A stretch of 64,000 nucleotides of DNA from Amphritea japonica ATCC BAA-1530. Lineage in GTDB: Bacteria; Pseudomonadota; Gammaproteobacteria; Pseudomonadales; Balneatricaceae. Each line of letters starts with the position of its first letter. Position 1 is the first letter of the stretch. A model generated the notes under the pieces. It did not search any database, was not told the DNA's origin, and saw only the letters and a program-made list of their open reading frames with translations. Made by a program: the position numbers and the translations under genes. Shown piece after piece: positions 33,741 through 43,074 of the stretch. The stretch lies in the NCBI RefSeq assembly GCF_016592435.1, contig NZ_AP014545.1:2798693-2862692 (forward strand), written 5' to 3'.

Positions 33741-36596
33741 ATGCATTTCAGACCCAAACTGATGCAACGCTTCTTCCTTACCCTGCTGATTATCATCTCG
33801 ATGATATTTGTCACGGTTTACTTTTACTCAGTACCCGTCATCCAGAAAAAAGTCTTTGAGATTGAGCGTAACGCCAGCCACATCGCCATCAACAGTGTAT
33901 TTTCACTTGCCGGCAAGATGTATTCCGACACTGAAAAGTACCGGAGCCAGGCACTGGACTCGCATAAAAAACGATTACAGTCGGTTGTTCGACTCACGGA
34001 ATCTTATATCGCGAGTAGCTTTTCTGATGCCGACCGTAATGGTCAGAGCGAAGCACTGACCCGGCAAGCTATCTTTGAAAAAATCCGTGATCTCAAATAT
34101 GGTGAGAACGACTATATCTGGATATCAGATTACAACGGCGTTCTCCTCTCCCATCCCGATCCCAGGTATCACGGAAAAGATGCCTCCAGCCTCTTCAACT
34201 TTGAAGGCCAGGCTGCCATTCCCGCACTCGTTGATCTGGCACTGAATCAGGGTGAAGGATTTTATCAGTACCAATGGAATCGTCTGAATGCAGAGAGCCC
34301 GCTGGACAAGGTCTCTTTTGTCAAAAACTATCCACAATGGGGCTTTATCATAGGCTCTGGTATCTACCTTAATGACCTTAAGGCTGACATTGATCAGATT
34401 AGAACGGAAGCGTTAGACGAGTTACGTGAAGGTATCAAAGATATAAAAATTGCATCTACCGGCTACCTGTTTGTCTTTGATGGCAACAAAAACATGCTTA
34501 TCCATCCAAACTCAAACATTGATGGAACGAACTTTCTTGGGCTAACCAACCCGGTAACCGGCCGGGAAATAGCGGACGAGCTGATACAAGTCGCCGATAC
34601 TGGAAAAGAACTGTATTACAAGTGGGACCGGCCCAATGACCCCGGTAATTACAAGTACGAAAAATTATCGCTGGTACGTTATCTGCCAGGCTTTGACTGG
34701 TATATATGCTCGACGGTTTATGTCGACGAACTGCGCAGTAGTTCTGAACTACTGACAGAGCGTATTATTACTATCGCCGCTATTGCTCTGCTGGTAGCAC
34801 TACTGTTGATGCTGCTATTTAGCCAGTGGATAACCCAACCCATAAAACGATTGGCTGACACAGCGGTAAGAATTTCTGCCGGCGAACTGACCGCGAAAAG
34901 CGGTATCCGACGAGATGATGAAGTAGGCCTTCTGGCAAATACGTTTGACACTATGGTGGAGCGCTTACGTGACTCAATTCAGAACCTGGATAGCAAAGTT
35001 GAACAGCGCACCCACGCACTCGCTGAAAAAAACCAGCAGCTCATCATCGCATCAGAGTCAATGGCCAGCACCAAAGAAGCGCTCTCTCATGCAGAACAAC
35101 GCCAGCGCTTAATTCTTGATGCACTACCGGCTTTTATCACTTACCTGGATACCCACTTCAACATCCTGTTCGTCAATCAGGGGTTTGCCAACATACTGCA
35201 ACAAGATAAAGCCAGCATAATCAATCAACCTTTACGGCAGGTCATAGGTGAGAGTACGTTTTCTCTATTCGCATCACCGCTGAATGAAGCCCTTCAAGGC
35301 AAACAATCCACCTCAGAATACACTGAACCGAGCAACGACACTGATCACTCTTCAAAAAGCAAAGTTCGTAAGCGAATAGTGATCCCCTGTTTCAATCCCG
35401 ACCAGGATGTTAACGGCATCCTGATTATGACGTTTGACATCACCGCAGAAAAAGATGCAGAACGACAATTAAATGAAGCCCAGCGAATGAATGCGGTTGG
35501 CCAGATGTCCGGTGGACTGGCCCATGATTTCAATAACCTACTGACAATTATTCTCGGCAATCTGTACTCGGTGGGGGATAGGTACTCCAAGGAAGAAGAA
35601 TTGCAGCGCTACCTGGAGCCCGCTATCCGGGCAACCCGACGCGGGGCGGATATCACCAGTCGCTTACTCGCGTTCTCCCGTCGCCAACCCCTCTCACCAA
35701 CGCTATTCGACCTGGATAAGCTGCTGCACGACACGACGGAACTGCTATCTAATTCATTACCCGACCATATCAATATCCATATCGATAACAATTCGTCTGA
35801 CCTCCAGCCCTTTGTCGACCCTGGTCGACTTGAAGACGCTCTGGTCAACCTGGCATTCAATGCCAGAGATGCTATGCCTGAGGGTGGTGATCTGAGCTTT
35901 AACAGTAGAACGGTGGAGATCGAAAGCATCCTCGTTATGGATGAGACCGTCCTGCCGGGAACCTATTGCGAGATCTGCATTACTGATACCGGCTCAGGCT
36001 TCTCAGATCAGGCGTTAATACAATGCTTTGAACCCTTTTTTACCAGCAAACGGAACGGTGCAGGCTCTGGCCTTGGCTTGAGTATGGTGTATGGTTTTGT
36101 GAAGCAGTCAAAAGGCTATATCAGTATCCAGAACGCACACAATAAAGGTGCAACTATAACCCTGCTACTGCCAGCAAAAGAAGCTGAAACAATGCCTGTA
36201 ACTGTCGCCGAGACCAAACCAGAACCCTCACAGGAACAAGCTGGAAGACTGGTCTGTCTGGTAGAGGATGATCCGGATGTACGTTCAGTAGTGCGCCAAC
36301 AACTAATCGACCTTGGGTTTGATGTCATCGATACTCACAGTGCAGATGAAGCGCAACGTCTAATCCCCTTACTACCCGAGCTATACGGCCTGGTTTCAGA
36401 TGTTATGCTACCGGGAACGATGAACGGTATCGAACTCGCCGACTGGCTACATAGTGAAAATAATCTGTGTAGAATCATTCTGATGAGCGGCTATTCGTAT
36501 CAACAAAGCGGTGGCAAACCTATAAACCCCGCTTTCCCGTTGCTAAACAAACCCTTTGGCCTTACCGAATTGAAGCAGGCATTACATGATAGTTAA
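33741..36596 (+). CDS. Hybrid sensor histidine kinase with double Cache domain
   Basis: This 951-residue inner-membrane protein contains a membrane helix (about 10-32) and two single-Cache type domains in tandem, around GENDYIWISDYNGVLLSHPD (121-140) and STGYLFVFDGNKNMLIHPN (239-257). A second membrane helix (342-361), HAMP (362-415), a coiled coil and a PAS domain (about 455-570) follow. Next come a HisKA helix with His595 in GGLAHDFNNLL, an ATPase domain (N-box LVNLAFNARDAMPEGG; GAGSGLGLS) and a C-terminal receiver with Asp887. Cache pairs bind small organic acids or amino acids outside the cell. The regulator gene follows by 48 bases. Confidence 0.93.
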   Translation: MHFRPKLMQRFFLTLLIIISMIFVTVYFYSVPVIQKKVFEIERNASHIAINSVFSLAGKMYSDTEKYRSQALDSHKKRLQSVVRLTESYIASSFSDADRNGQSEALTRQAIFEKIRDLKYGENDYIWISDYNGVLLSHPDPRYHGKDASSLFNFEGQAAIPALVDLALNQGEGFYQYQWNRLNAESPLDKVSFVKNYPQWGFIIGSGIYLNDLKADIDQIRTEALDELREGIKDIKIASTGYLFVFDGNKNMLIHPNSNIDGTNFLGLTNPVTGREIADELIQVADTGKELYYKWDRPNDPGNYKYEKLSLVRYLPGFDWYICSTVYVDELRSSSELLTERIITIAAIALLVALLLMLLFSQWITQPIKRLADTAVRISAGELTAKSGIRRDDEVGLLANTFDTMVERLRDSIQNLDSKVEQRTHALAEKNQQLIIASESMASTKEALSHAEQRQRLILDALPAFITYLDTHFNILFVNQGFANILQQDKASIINQPLRQVIGESTFSLFASPLNEALQGKQSTSEYTEPSNDTDHSSKSKVRKRIVIPCFNPDQDVNGILIMTFDITAEKDAERQLNEAQRMNAVGQMSGGLAHDFNNLLTIILGNLYSVGDRYSKEEELQRYLEPAIRATRRGADITSRLLAFSRRQPLSPTLFDLDKLLHDTTELLSNSLPDHINIHIDNNSSDLQPFVDPGRLEDALVNLAFNARDAMPEGGDLSFNSRTVEIESILVMDETVLPGTYCEICITDTGSGFSDQALIQCFEPFFTSKRNGAGSGLGLSMVYGFVKQSKGYISIQNAHNKGATITLLLPAKEAETMPVTVAETKPEPSQEQAGRLVCLVEDDPDVRSVVRQQLIDLGFDVIDTHSADEAQRLIPLLPELYGLVSDVMLPGTMNGIELADWLHSENNLCRIILMSGYSYQQSGGKPINPAFPLLNKPFGLTELKQALHDS

Positions 36597-36644
36597 TGAA
36601 GCCCCTCACAATCCTGAATTCAGGCACTCTTGTCGGAGACAACT

Positions 36645-37352
36645 TTGAATAATAATAAAATGATCTACGTTATCGATGACGAAAGCGACATCTGCCAGCT
36701 AGTCAGCCAGGAGCTGGAACTGTTCGGCTACTCGGTACGTACGTTTACGACGGGCACACAAGCAGGTCACGCCATTCGTACCCGGCCTCCAGAAATATGC
36801 ATTATCGATCTTGGTCTGCCAGACATGGACGGTATGGAGCTGGTTAAGCAGCTATGCGATAAACACAATGTCGGCGTAATGATTCTCTCCGGGCGAAACA
36901 GTGTGCCTGATAAAGTGCTTGGACTGGAACTGGGCGCCGATGATTACATAGTCAAGCCGTTTATCCCTAGAGAGCTGGTCGCCCGGGTGAATAGCTTAGT
37001 GCGTCGACTGGAAAACACAGGCACTGACACACGATCAGAAACACGCAGCGCGAGTTTTGCAGGACTCTGTTACGAGCCTTCCACCCTGACGCTGACTACT
37101 GCAGATGGCATACAGGCAGAACTTAGCTCCGCTGAGAATGACCTGCTGATAAAACTACTTAAAGCGCCCAAAACAATCCTCTCAAGAGACCAGCTTATGG
37201 GAGAAAGCGCAGGCCCGTTTGACCGCAGTATCGATGTCCGGATGTCTCGGGTACGAAAAAAAATTGAGCTTGACCCTAAGAACCCGGAAATCATCAAAAC
37301 CATTTACGGTGTCGGTTATATTCTAACAACCGATGTCAGCTGGAACAGCTAA
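36645..37352 (+). CDS. OmpR-family response regulator
   Basis: This protein of about 235 residues has a receiver domain (IDDES at 10-14, phospho-acceptor Asp55 in IIDLGLPDMDG, Lys in VKPF) and a winged-helix output domain ending KTIYGVGYIL. The start is taken as TTG 36645, six bases after CGGAG; ATG 36660 would shorten it by five residues and TTG 36630 would extend it. It forms an operon with the hybrid kinase. A kinase with its own receiver feeding an OmpR-type regulator would ordinarily need a His phosphotransfer step; no Hpt gene is seen nearby, so direct transfer from His595 is likely. Confidence 0.88.
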   Translation: MNNNKMIYVIDDESDICQLVSQELELFGYSVRTFTTGTQAGHAIRTRPPEICIIDLGLPDMDGMELVKQLCDKHNVGVMILSGRNSVPDKVLGLELGADDYIVKPFIPRELVARVNSLVRRLENTGTDTRSETRSASFAGLCYEPSTLTLTTADGIQAELSSAENDLLIKLLKAPKTILSRDQLMGESAGPFDRSIDVRMSRVRKKIELDPKNPEIIKTIYGVGYILTTDVSWNS

Positions 37353-37388
37353 ACCGCCCCACACTAAGCCTGGCTTTAAACCAAAAGA

Positions 37389-37415
37389 ATAAAAAAACCC
37401 GGCGAATACGCCGGG
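37389..37415 (-). terminator. Intrinsic terminator oriented leftward
   Basis: Stem CCCGGCG / CGCCGGG (37398-37404 with 37409-37415), loop AATA. Eight A precede it on the plus strand, so the T-run follows only on the minus strand. There is no minus-strand gene immediately to its right. Confidence 0.55.
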
Positions 37416-37508
37416 CTGGGGATCTGACTGACAGAACTTACTAAGGGGGAAGCTCAGCTAACAGATCAAGAGAAAGAGACCACAACCTCCTTCTTAAACC
37501 TTTTCAGA

Positions 37509-37871
37509 TTGAGTGGTGAATACGCTTACCACCGGCTTCAGACACTCAATCTAAATGTACAGCACCAAACTCTGGCCTGGTTAGCTGCACCATTATTCAT
37601 ACAGATAATTACCCTCAGTTTTTCACCCCGCAAAAAACGTCGCAATTACTCGCCTGCACAACCAACTTCATTAGCAGGCACTGTTGTTGAGCTAACATTA
37701 AACAACAGAAGTTTTGCTGTAATCTTTCTGAGAAATAACGAAATGTATCAAGGACTTTTTGCTGTGGCTGATCGTTTGTTTAGTTTGAGCAGGGCTCTGC
37801 CCTTCAGGCCCATTCAACAAATAGCTGAAGCAGACGTAATACCGACATATCTTCCGCCAATACCTGCTTAG
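37509..37871 (+). CDS. Possible small hypothetical protein
   Basis: This 120-codon open frame begins at TTG with no ribosome site. The predicted protein has one hydrophobic stretch (about 22-37), then a basic patch and a stretch VVELTLNNRSFAVIFLRNN. I do not recognise it. It lies between the response regulator gene and the next small gene. It may be a non-coding frame; later in-frame ATG codons would leave only a fragment. Confidence 0.3.
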   Translation: MSGEYAYHRLQTLNLNVQHQTLAWLAAPLFIQIITLSFSPRKKRRNYSPAQPTSLAGTVVELTLNNRSFAVIFLRNNEMYQGLFAVADRLFSLSRALPFRPIQQIAEADVIPTYLPPIPA

Positions 37872-37898
37872 AATCGAATAGAATAATTCATCAATCAG

Positions 37899-38258
37899 AT
37901 GAAAAAGCATCCTTTGTCATTGATAACAATTATGGATAATCTGCGCGCATATAGAAAAACGCTCTATTTTAAAGCAATAGAGAAAACAGTATTTATGCCG
38001 CACGATGCAAGTGCACTAAATTGGATAAACATCATGTTGACCACTTACGATTACATTGCGATGCACAACCTACAAAAAAGAAACTTTCCAGAAACCGAGC
38101 ACGAATACTTTATGCGCATGATGCGTGAACTAAAAGTTACCCGTACAACTGAAAAGCGCGAAGCCAGAAACCAGAAGATAAAAGCGGCTTTTGCTGCTGT
38201 ATTTAGCCAGCTCAAATTTAAGCGTACCGAAAGTCTTGAGTCCATCTACGGACGATAA
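37899..38258 (+). CDS. Hypothetical basic helical protein
   Basis: This 119-residue frame could start at ATG 37899 or at ATG 37932 (108 residues). The protein is rich in Lys, Arg and aromatic residues and looks helical throughout, with TEHEYFMRMMRELKVTRTTEK and later QKIKAAFAAVFSQLKFKRTES. No signal peptide or known motif is visible. Amino-acid composition looks protein-like, but no good ribosome site precedes either start. An eight-base perfect inverted repeat (AGCCTGAT/ATCAGGCT, 38284-38310) follows the stop. Confidence 0.5.
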   Translation: MKKHPLSLITIMDNLRAYRKTLYFKAIEKTVFMPHDASALNWINIMLTTYDYIAMHNLQKRNFPETEHEYFMRMMRELKVTRTTEKREARNQKIKAAFAAVFSQLKFKRTESLESIYGR

Positions 38259-38452
38259 GGCAATGCCACTCATTATGTAGTAAAGCCTGATCAATCAACC
38301 ACATCAGGCTCGCTACATATAGCCAGCCAATCATTAAAGACACCGAACAAAACCTGATACTAAAATGCGTATCAGCCTACCCTTGCAACAAGCCTGTTCC
38401 TTTTTTACGCAGGTCTTCTCAATAGGTTGTGATAGCTCGCACCTGTACTACT

Positions 38453-39214
38453 CTAAGTTCTAAGGCGATACCCGGAACGGAAGATCCACCAGACAGTCGT
38501 CAGACAGATCAGTAGAAAGACCATAGTCATCCCCAGGCTAACCGCTACATTCACGTCGGCCACCCCATAAAACGCCCAACGAAAGCCACTAATCAGATAG
38601 ACAACCGGATTAAACAGCGTCAGGGTTTGCCAGGGCTCAGGTAACATACTGATAGAATAGAACGCTCCCCCGAGGAAAGTCAGTGGCGTAACGACCATCA
38701 ACGGAATCACCTGTAGTTTTTGAAAGTCATCCGCCCAGATACCGATGATAAAACCAAACAGACTGAACGTGATGGCTGTCAGAATGAGGAAGGCCAACAT
38801 CCAGAACGGGTGCTCTATATGGTAATCAACAAACAACTGGGCAGTAAACAGAATCAGTAATCCCAGGGTAACTGACTTAGTCGCCGCCGCGCCGACATAT
38901 CCAATTACAATCTCCATCGCCGATACCGGGGCCGATAGAACTTCATAGATAGTGCCTGAAAATTTGGGAAAGAAAATGCCAAAAGAAGCGTTTGAAATAC
39001 TCTCACTCAGCAGTGACAGCATCACCAGCCCCGGAATGATAAATGCTCCATAGCTGATACCCTCAATATTCCCCATGCGTGAACCGATAGCGGTGCCAAA
39101 AACAATAAAGTACAGCGAAGTCGATAACACCGGCGAGGCAATACTTTGCATCAGCGTCCGGAAAGTTCGGGACATTTCAAACTTATAGATCGCTCGAATA
39201 GCATAGAAATTCAT
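38453..39214 (-). CDS. yadH: ABC-2 type exporter permease, YadH-like
   Basis: This 253-residue ABC-2 permease has six predicted membrane helices, similar in length to E. coli YadH (256). Typical stretches include the amphipathic start [36 protein letters not shown] and [19 protein letters not shown], and a late helix region [11 protein letters not shown]. The start at 39214 is set by AGGAGG nine bases upstream. It directly follows the ATPase gene (one base apart), forming the exporter pair. Substrate unknown for the E. coli homologue too. Confidence 0.9.
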   Translation of the reverse strand: MNFYAIRAIYKFEMSRTFRTLMQSIASPVLSTSLYFIVFGTAIGSRMGNIEGISYGAFIIPGLVMLSLLSESISNASFGIFFPKFSGTIYEVLSAPVSAMEIVIGYVGAAATKSVTLGLLILFTAQLFVDYHIEHPFWMLAFLILTAITFSLFGFIIGIWADDFQKLQVIPLMVVTPLTFLGGAFYSISMLPEPWQTLTLFNPVVYLISGFRWAFYGVADVNVAVSLGMTMVFLLICLTTVWWIFRSGYRLRT

Positions 39215-39215
39215 A

Positions 39216-40142
39216 TTACTGCCCCTCCTGAACCAGGCTGACAAAGATATCTTCCAGAGAACTTTCACTTGAATTCAAATCACGAATCTCCAGTCCCAGC
39301 TTAGTCAGTTTACGTAACAAGCGAGCGATACCATCACTCTCATGTCGAGAGTCATAACAATAGGAAAGGTTACTGCCATCCTGATCCAGCTTTAAATTAA
39401 ACTCTGACAGTTCATCTGGTATTTCAGTAATAGGCTGCTGCAGGCGAACACTCAGCTGCTTACTGCCAAGCTTATCCATCAGAGCCTGCTTCTCTTCTAC
39501 CAGCAAAATCTGACCTTTCCGGATAACACCAATCCGATCAGCCATCTCTTCCGCTTCTTCTATATAGTGAGTCGTCAGAATAATAGTGACACCCTGCTCC
39601 CGCAGTTCACGAACCATCTCCCACATATCCTTACGCAGCTCAACATCGACACCGGCGGTCGGTTCGTCAAGAAAGAGAATTTCAGGTTCATGAGACAGCG
39701 CTTTAGCAATCATCACCCGGCGCTTCATGCCACCTGACAACTCACGCATCTGGGCATCTTTTTTATCCCATAGCGAGAGCTGGCGCAGGAGTTTTTCAAT
39801 GTATTCAGGATTCGAAGGTTTACCAAATAAACCTCGACTGAAGCTGACTGCAGACCAGACATTCTCAAACGCATCACTGCACAGTTCCTGAGGTACCAAA
39901 CCGATCTTACTGCGAGCCGCTCGGTAATCTTTAACAATATCAAAACCATCCGCCAGAACAGTCCCTTCCGAAGGACTACTAATGCCGCAGATAATACTAA
40001 TCAAAGTAGTTTTACCTGCGCCATTGGGCCCTAACAAAGCAAATATTTCACCCCGGTGAATATCCAGGTCCACCCCCTGAAGCGCAGTGAAACCGGATTG
40101 ATAAGTTTTAGTCAGGCCACTGATACGGATAATTGATGGCAT
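39216..40142 (-). CDS. yadG: ABC exporter ATPase, YadG-like
   Basis: This 308-residue ATPase has exactly the length of E. coli YadG. Motifs: Walker [11 protein letters not shown]-loop LVPQE, signature [15 protein letters not shown], Walker [13 protein letters not shown], and H-loop [14 protein letters not shown]. About 80 residues after the nucleotide domain form the C-terminal extension also present in YadG. The start at 40142 follows GAGAGAACAG. It is the first gene of the two-gene unit with the permease. Confidence 0.92.
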   Translation of the reverse strand: MPSIIRISGLTKTYQSGFTALQGVDLDIHRGEIFALLGPNGAGKTTLISIICGISSPSEGTVLADGFDIVKDYRAARSKIGLVPQELCSDAFENVWSAVSFSRGLFGKPSNPEYIEKLLRQLSLWDKKDAQMRELSGGMKRRVMIAKALSHEPEILFLDEPTAGVDVELRKDMWEMVRELREQGVTIILTTHYIEEAEEMADRIGVIRKGQILLVEEKQALMDKLGSKQLSVRLQQPITEIPDELSEFNLKLDQDGSNLSYCYDSRHESDGIARLLRKLTKLGLEIRDLNSSESSLEDIFVSLVQEGQ

Positions 40143-40308
40143 TCTGTTCTCTCTGAGCCAGATAAGAGGGACATAGTAACGCCAGATAACGATGGGCAAT
40201 AGGGGTTAGCAGACAGAGCACGAAAAATAATTCGATCGCAGCGCTGATTCGTCGTTCTGCCCGATCATGTCATTCAGATCGGCACTACTTAAAAACAGTT
40301 GGCACTTG

Positions 40309-41250
40309 TTATATCAGGTATAGCAAGCTCAACACGATACTGATGCTAAAGAAGGCAAGAATAGTCGTCACCATTAGCACACCCGAGCAATAACTTTGTT
40401 GACCGTACTGGCCACCCACAATGGGATAGATACTAAGCATCGGGGAAGCAGAAAAAATAACCGCGGCCTGTTTCAGCACCAAATCCATATCAGGTACGAC
40501 AAATATCACTAAACACAGTACTAGTAGCGGCTGAAGCAACAGTTTAAAACCAGAGATCATAAGAATATCTTTGAAAGTCGCACTGAAGGCGACTCCTGCC
40601 AGGGACCCACCAATAATGATCAATGCGACCGGTGCTGCAGCCCCTGCCAGAAGGTCCATCCCCCGCCCCAGAAAACCGGGCGCATGGAATCCTGTTAATA
40701 CCGCCAACACCCCTAAAAGCACAGCAATGATAATCGGATTTTTGGCTAACCGACTGATGACTGTTTTCACTACTTTTCTCAACCCGGAACCGGCTTCACC
40801 CTGGGTTTCCATCAATGCAAACGCGACAGGAAATAGAATAATATTCTCCACTATTAACACCATCGCAAACGCCTGAGTCGGCGCATCATCAACAAAATAT
40901 TGCAACATAACCGGCAGGCCGATGAACGCACTATTAGGGCAGGCACTGCCAAAGCCTTTAAGGCCCGAAAAACTAATACTGTCCTTCAACATCCAGCGGC
41001 TGATAGCAAACACTGAGACAAACGAAAACAAGCCTCCTGCTGCATACACCAGGATGTAATCTAAATCGATTATCTGACTGATATCCAGTTGCGATATCTT
41101 CTGGAACATTAATACTGGCAGCGCCAGATAAAGCACAAATCGACTCATCCCCGGCAAGGCTTCGCGAGGAATAATACCGCCCCGTGTCGAAACAAAACCG
41201 ATTAAAATCAGCAGAAAAATCGGCGCAGTAATACTCAGAATTGTCAGCAT
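40309..41250 (-). CDS. AEC family transporter (auxin efflux carrier-like)
   Basis: This 313-residue membrane protein has about ten predicted helices. The family look is clear: the opening LSITAPIFLLILIGFVSTRGG, then GFGSACPNSAFIGLPVM and KNPIIIAVLLGVLAV. The family pattern GGSLAG and a late ASPMLSIYPIVGGQYG with helix breaks also fit. Bacterial AEC proteins carry small carboxylates such as malate or malonate. It is a single gene; the regulator and substrate are not apparent. Confidence 0.88.
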   Translation of the reverse strand: MLTILSITAPIFLLILIGFVSTRGGIIPREALPGMSRFVLYLALPVLMFQKISQLDISQIIDLDYILVYAAGGLFSFVSVFAISRWMLKDSISFSGLKGFGSACPNSAFIGLPVMLQYFVDDAPTQAFAMVLIVENIILFPVAFALMETQGEAGSGLRKVVKTVISRLAKNPIIIAVLLGVLAVLTGFHAPGFLGRGMDLLAGAAAPVALIIIGGSLAGVAFSATFKDILMISGFKLLLQPLLVLCLVIFVVPDMDLVLKQAAVIFSASPMLSIYPIVGGQYGQQSYCSGVLMVTTILAFFSISIVLSLLYLI

Positions 41251-41678
41251 ATAAGATACTTATTTTTAATTGGTCGATATACCATATTCAGAGGCCCATG
41301 CTGCATTTTTTTGAGAAAACTGACCGGCTTTTTCTGCATCTAAACACACTTAAAAAATCAGTTTACGAGCAAATAGAGCAGATTTTTAGCGAATATGATC
41401 AATAACTTCTTAAGGATACTCAAGATCAGCCAACAACGCTCATCAATAAACTGCAGCAGGCTATAGTATTTGCTCTCCGTTACGGCAACCTTTTTCATGT
41501 TGATGGCAATCACTTGCCATAACCAGCCATCATTCAATCGCCCAAGTTTATAATCTATGACCCTTTACGCCCTGATAAGAGCGGCTAATCGAAGTAATGC
41601 TTCATATGGCCAACAACTATAAAAATAGTGGTCTGAAAACTGCATATCAATTCGCTATAAACAACAGGAGCTTTCAAC
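41251..41678. other. Intergenic region
   Basis: About 430 AT-rich bases between divergent genes. TATAAT occurs at 41549-41554 without a well-spaced -35. AGGAG before 41679 is the ribosome site of the next gene. Nothing else recognised. Confidence 0.35.
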
Positions 41679-42326
41679 ATGCTGACATCTGTTAATCTAA
41701 CTGGCGAGTCACTCAAGCTATTGAACCTTAGGGGCTTATCAGAGCAGCAAGTGGGTGATTTTGCAGCGCTACTGGATAAAGCCAATAATCAGCTGGAAGG
41801 GAGCAGATCAGCCAAACAAGTGTTAACGGATATGTCCTCCGATGAGCTAAATCTGCTGCAGCAGGCCACCAGCCTTGCCAAACCCATTCAGATAGATTCA
41901 TTAAGTGATGAAGGCGCTACAAACTTACTGGCCCAGCCCGACAAGACAGGCATGGTTGATCTTAATAATGATGGTATCGTCGAGATCGGGATAGGCAGAA
42001 TGGTTACCTTCCCACCGGTCAACGCCCCGCCCTCAGTACATAAGGCGTGGGATTCCGCCACCGAGAACATGTCCGAAGGTGACAAGATGACCCTGCAGCT
42101 ACACATGCATATCGCAACCTACGGGATACAAATGGACGGTGTACCTAGCAAAGCAGCCCTGCCTCCCGAGCAACAATGGTCGCCAGCAGGTTGGCAAAAA
42201 CTATTAGCTGAGCTTAAAGGGGCTCTGGATTTCTCCGTCTCCATGGACGGCTGGACCCGAACTAACCTGGTCAGACAGGATTTCTTTAATAAGTTTGAAA
42301 ATGAACTCTCTCAGAGAGCGGGCTAG
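41679..42326 (+). CDS. Hypothetical protein, 215 residues
   Basis: Not recognised. The ribosome site AGGAG is well placed, and the protein has no signal peptide or membrane helix. The N-terminal half is helical with Leu-rich stretches (LLNLRGLSEQQVGDFAALLDK). The middle contains DLNNDGIVEIG, which resembles a calcium-binding EF-hand or dockerin loop of the DxNxDG type. The C-terminal half is rich in Trp and Gln. An extracellular or surface-associated role is possible if exported by a non-Sec route, but that is speculation. It is a single gene. Confidence 0.75.
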   Translation: MLTSVNLTGESLKLLNLRGLSEQQVGDFAALLDKANNQLEGSRSAKQVLTDMSSDELNLLQQATSLAKPIQIDSLSDEGATNLLAQPDKTGMVDLNNDGIVEIGIGRMVTFPPVNAPPSVHKAWDSATENMSEGDKMTLQLHMHIATYGIQMDGVPSKAALPPEQQWSPAGWQKLLAELKGALDFSVSMDGWTRTNLVRQDFFNKFENELSQRAG

Positions 42327-42443
42327 CTTTTTGTTGAACTTCATTTCTATGAGAAAGCGGGAAAAGACCTGAAGCATCAAACCGCTTCAATTTCCTGTAT
42401 CTTTAATTACTCAGTTCTCTTCCCCCTATACCGAGACTCTTCC

Positions 42444-43055
42444 ATGGATATTGATTACTCTGAGCTGTCTGCTAATAAAGCATACTTCACTATGACTCAG
42501 TCAATAATACCCCGGCCCGTTGCCTGGGTATTGAGTGAGAACGCTGATGGGGGCCACAACCTTGCCCCCTTTTCCTTTTTTACCGCGGTTTGCAATGACC
42601 CGCCCATTTTAATGTTTTCCATTGGTAAAAAGACCGATGGCACCAATAAAGACACCTATAACAATATAATCTCACGAAACAGGTTTGTGGTTCATCTGGC
42701 CCATAGCGAGCAAGCAGAACAGCTGACTCAGACTTCAAAAGAGTTACCAGTAAACGAATCCGAAGTAGAACACTCAGGGCTGTCACTCGTACCTTTCAAC
42801 AATAGTTCGCTACCCCGAGTCGAAGGAGCACGCATCGCGATGGATTGTGAGCTTTACGATGTCAAAGAGATAGGTAATGGACCACACCATTTAGTATTTG
42901 GTCGAATCAAAAACCTCTATATTGATGACTGTGCTGTTGAACTTGACTCTAAAGATCGCATGAAGATCGCTGCTGATAAAATCGACCCTATTACACGCCT
43001 AGGTGGCTCTGAATATATGACGTTTGGAGATATTATTTCAATCAGCCGTAGCTGA
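42444..43055 (+). CDS. Flavin reductase-like / flavoredoxin family protein
   Basis: This 203-residue FMN-binding protein is of the flavin reductase-like (flavoredoxin/DIM6-NTAB) family. Features are the opening SIIPRPVAWVLSEN, then NLAPFSFFTAVCNDPPILMFSIG, and KDTYNNIISRNRFVVHL, with a late HHLVFGRI. These proteins bind FMN in a split barrel and may reduce free flavin for monooxygenases or act as electron carriers. The nearest catabolic genes are beyond the IS element, so any tie is uncertain. The IS5 copy was inserted 19 bases after its stop. Confidence 0.88.
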   Translation: MDIDYSELSANKAYFTMTQSIIPRPVAWVLSENADGGHNLAPFSFFTAVCNDPPILMFSIGKKTDGTNKDTYNNIISRNRFVVHLAHSEQAEQLTQTSKELPVNESEVEHSGLSLVPFNNSSLPRVEGARIAMDCELYDVKEIGNGPHHLVFGRIKNLYIDDCAVELDSKDRMKIAADKIDPITRLGGSEYMTFGDIISISRS

Positions 43056-43074
43056 AACTGTCGTAAGAGCTTAG

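Noticed and set aside
33408-33767. 119-codon minus-strand frame in the ligase-kinase spacer
   Set aside because: It overlaps the start of the kinase gene and lacks a ribosome site. Part of it looks faintly protein-like and could be a gene remnant, but I cannot support that.
37509-38258. A toxin-antitoxin pair
   Set aside because: Two small frames in a row suggested it, but neither resembles a toxin or antitoxin, they do not overlap and ribosome sites are missing.
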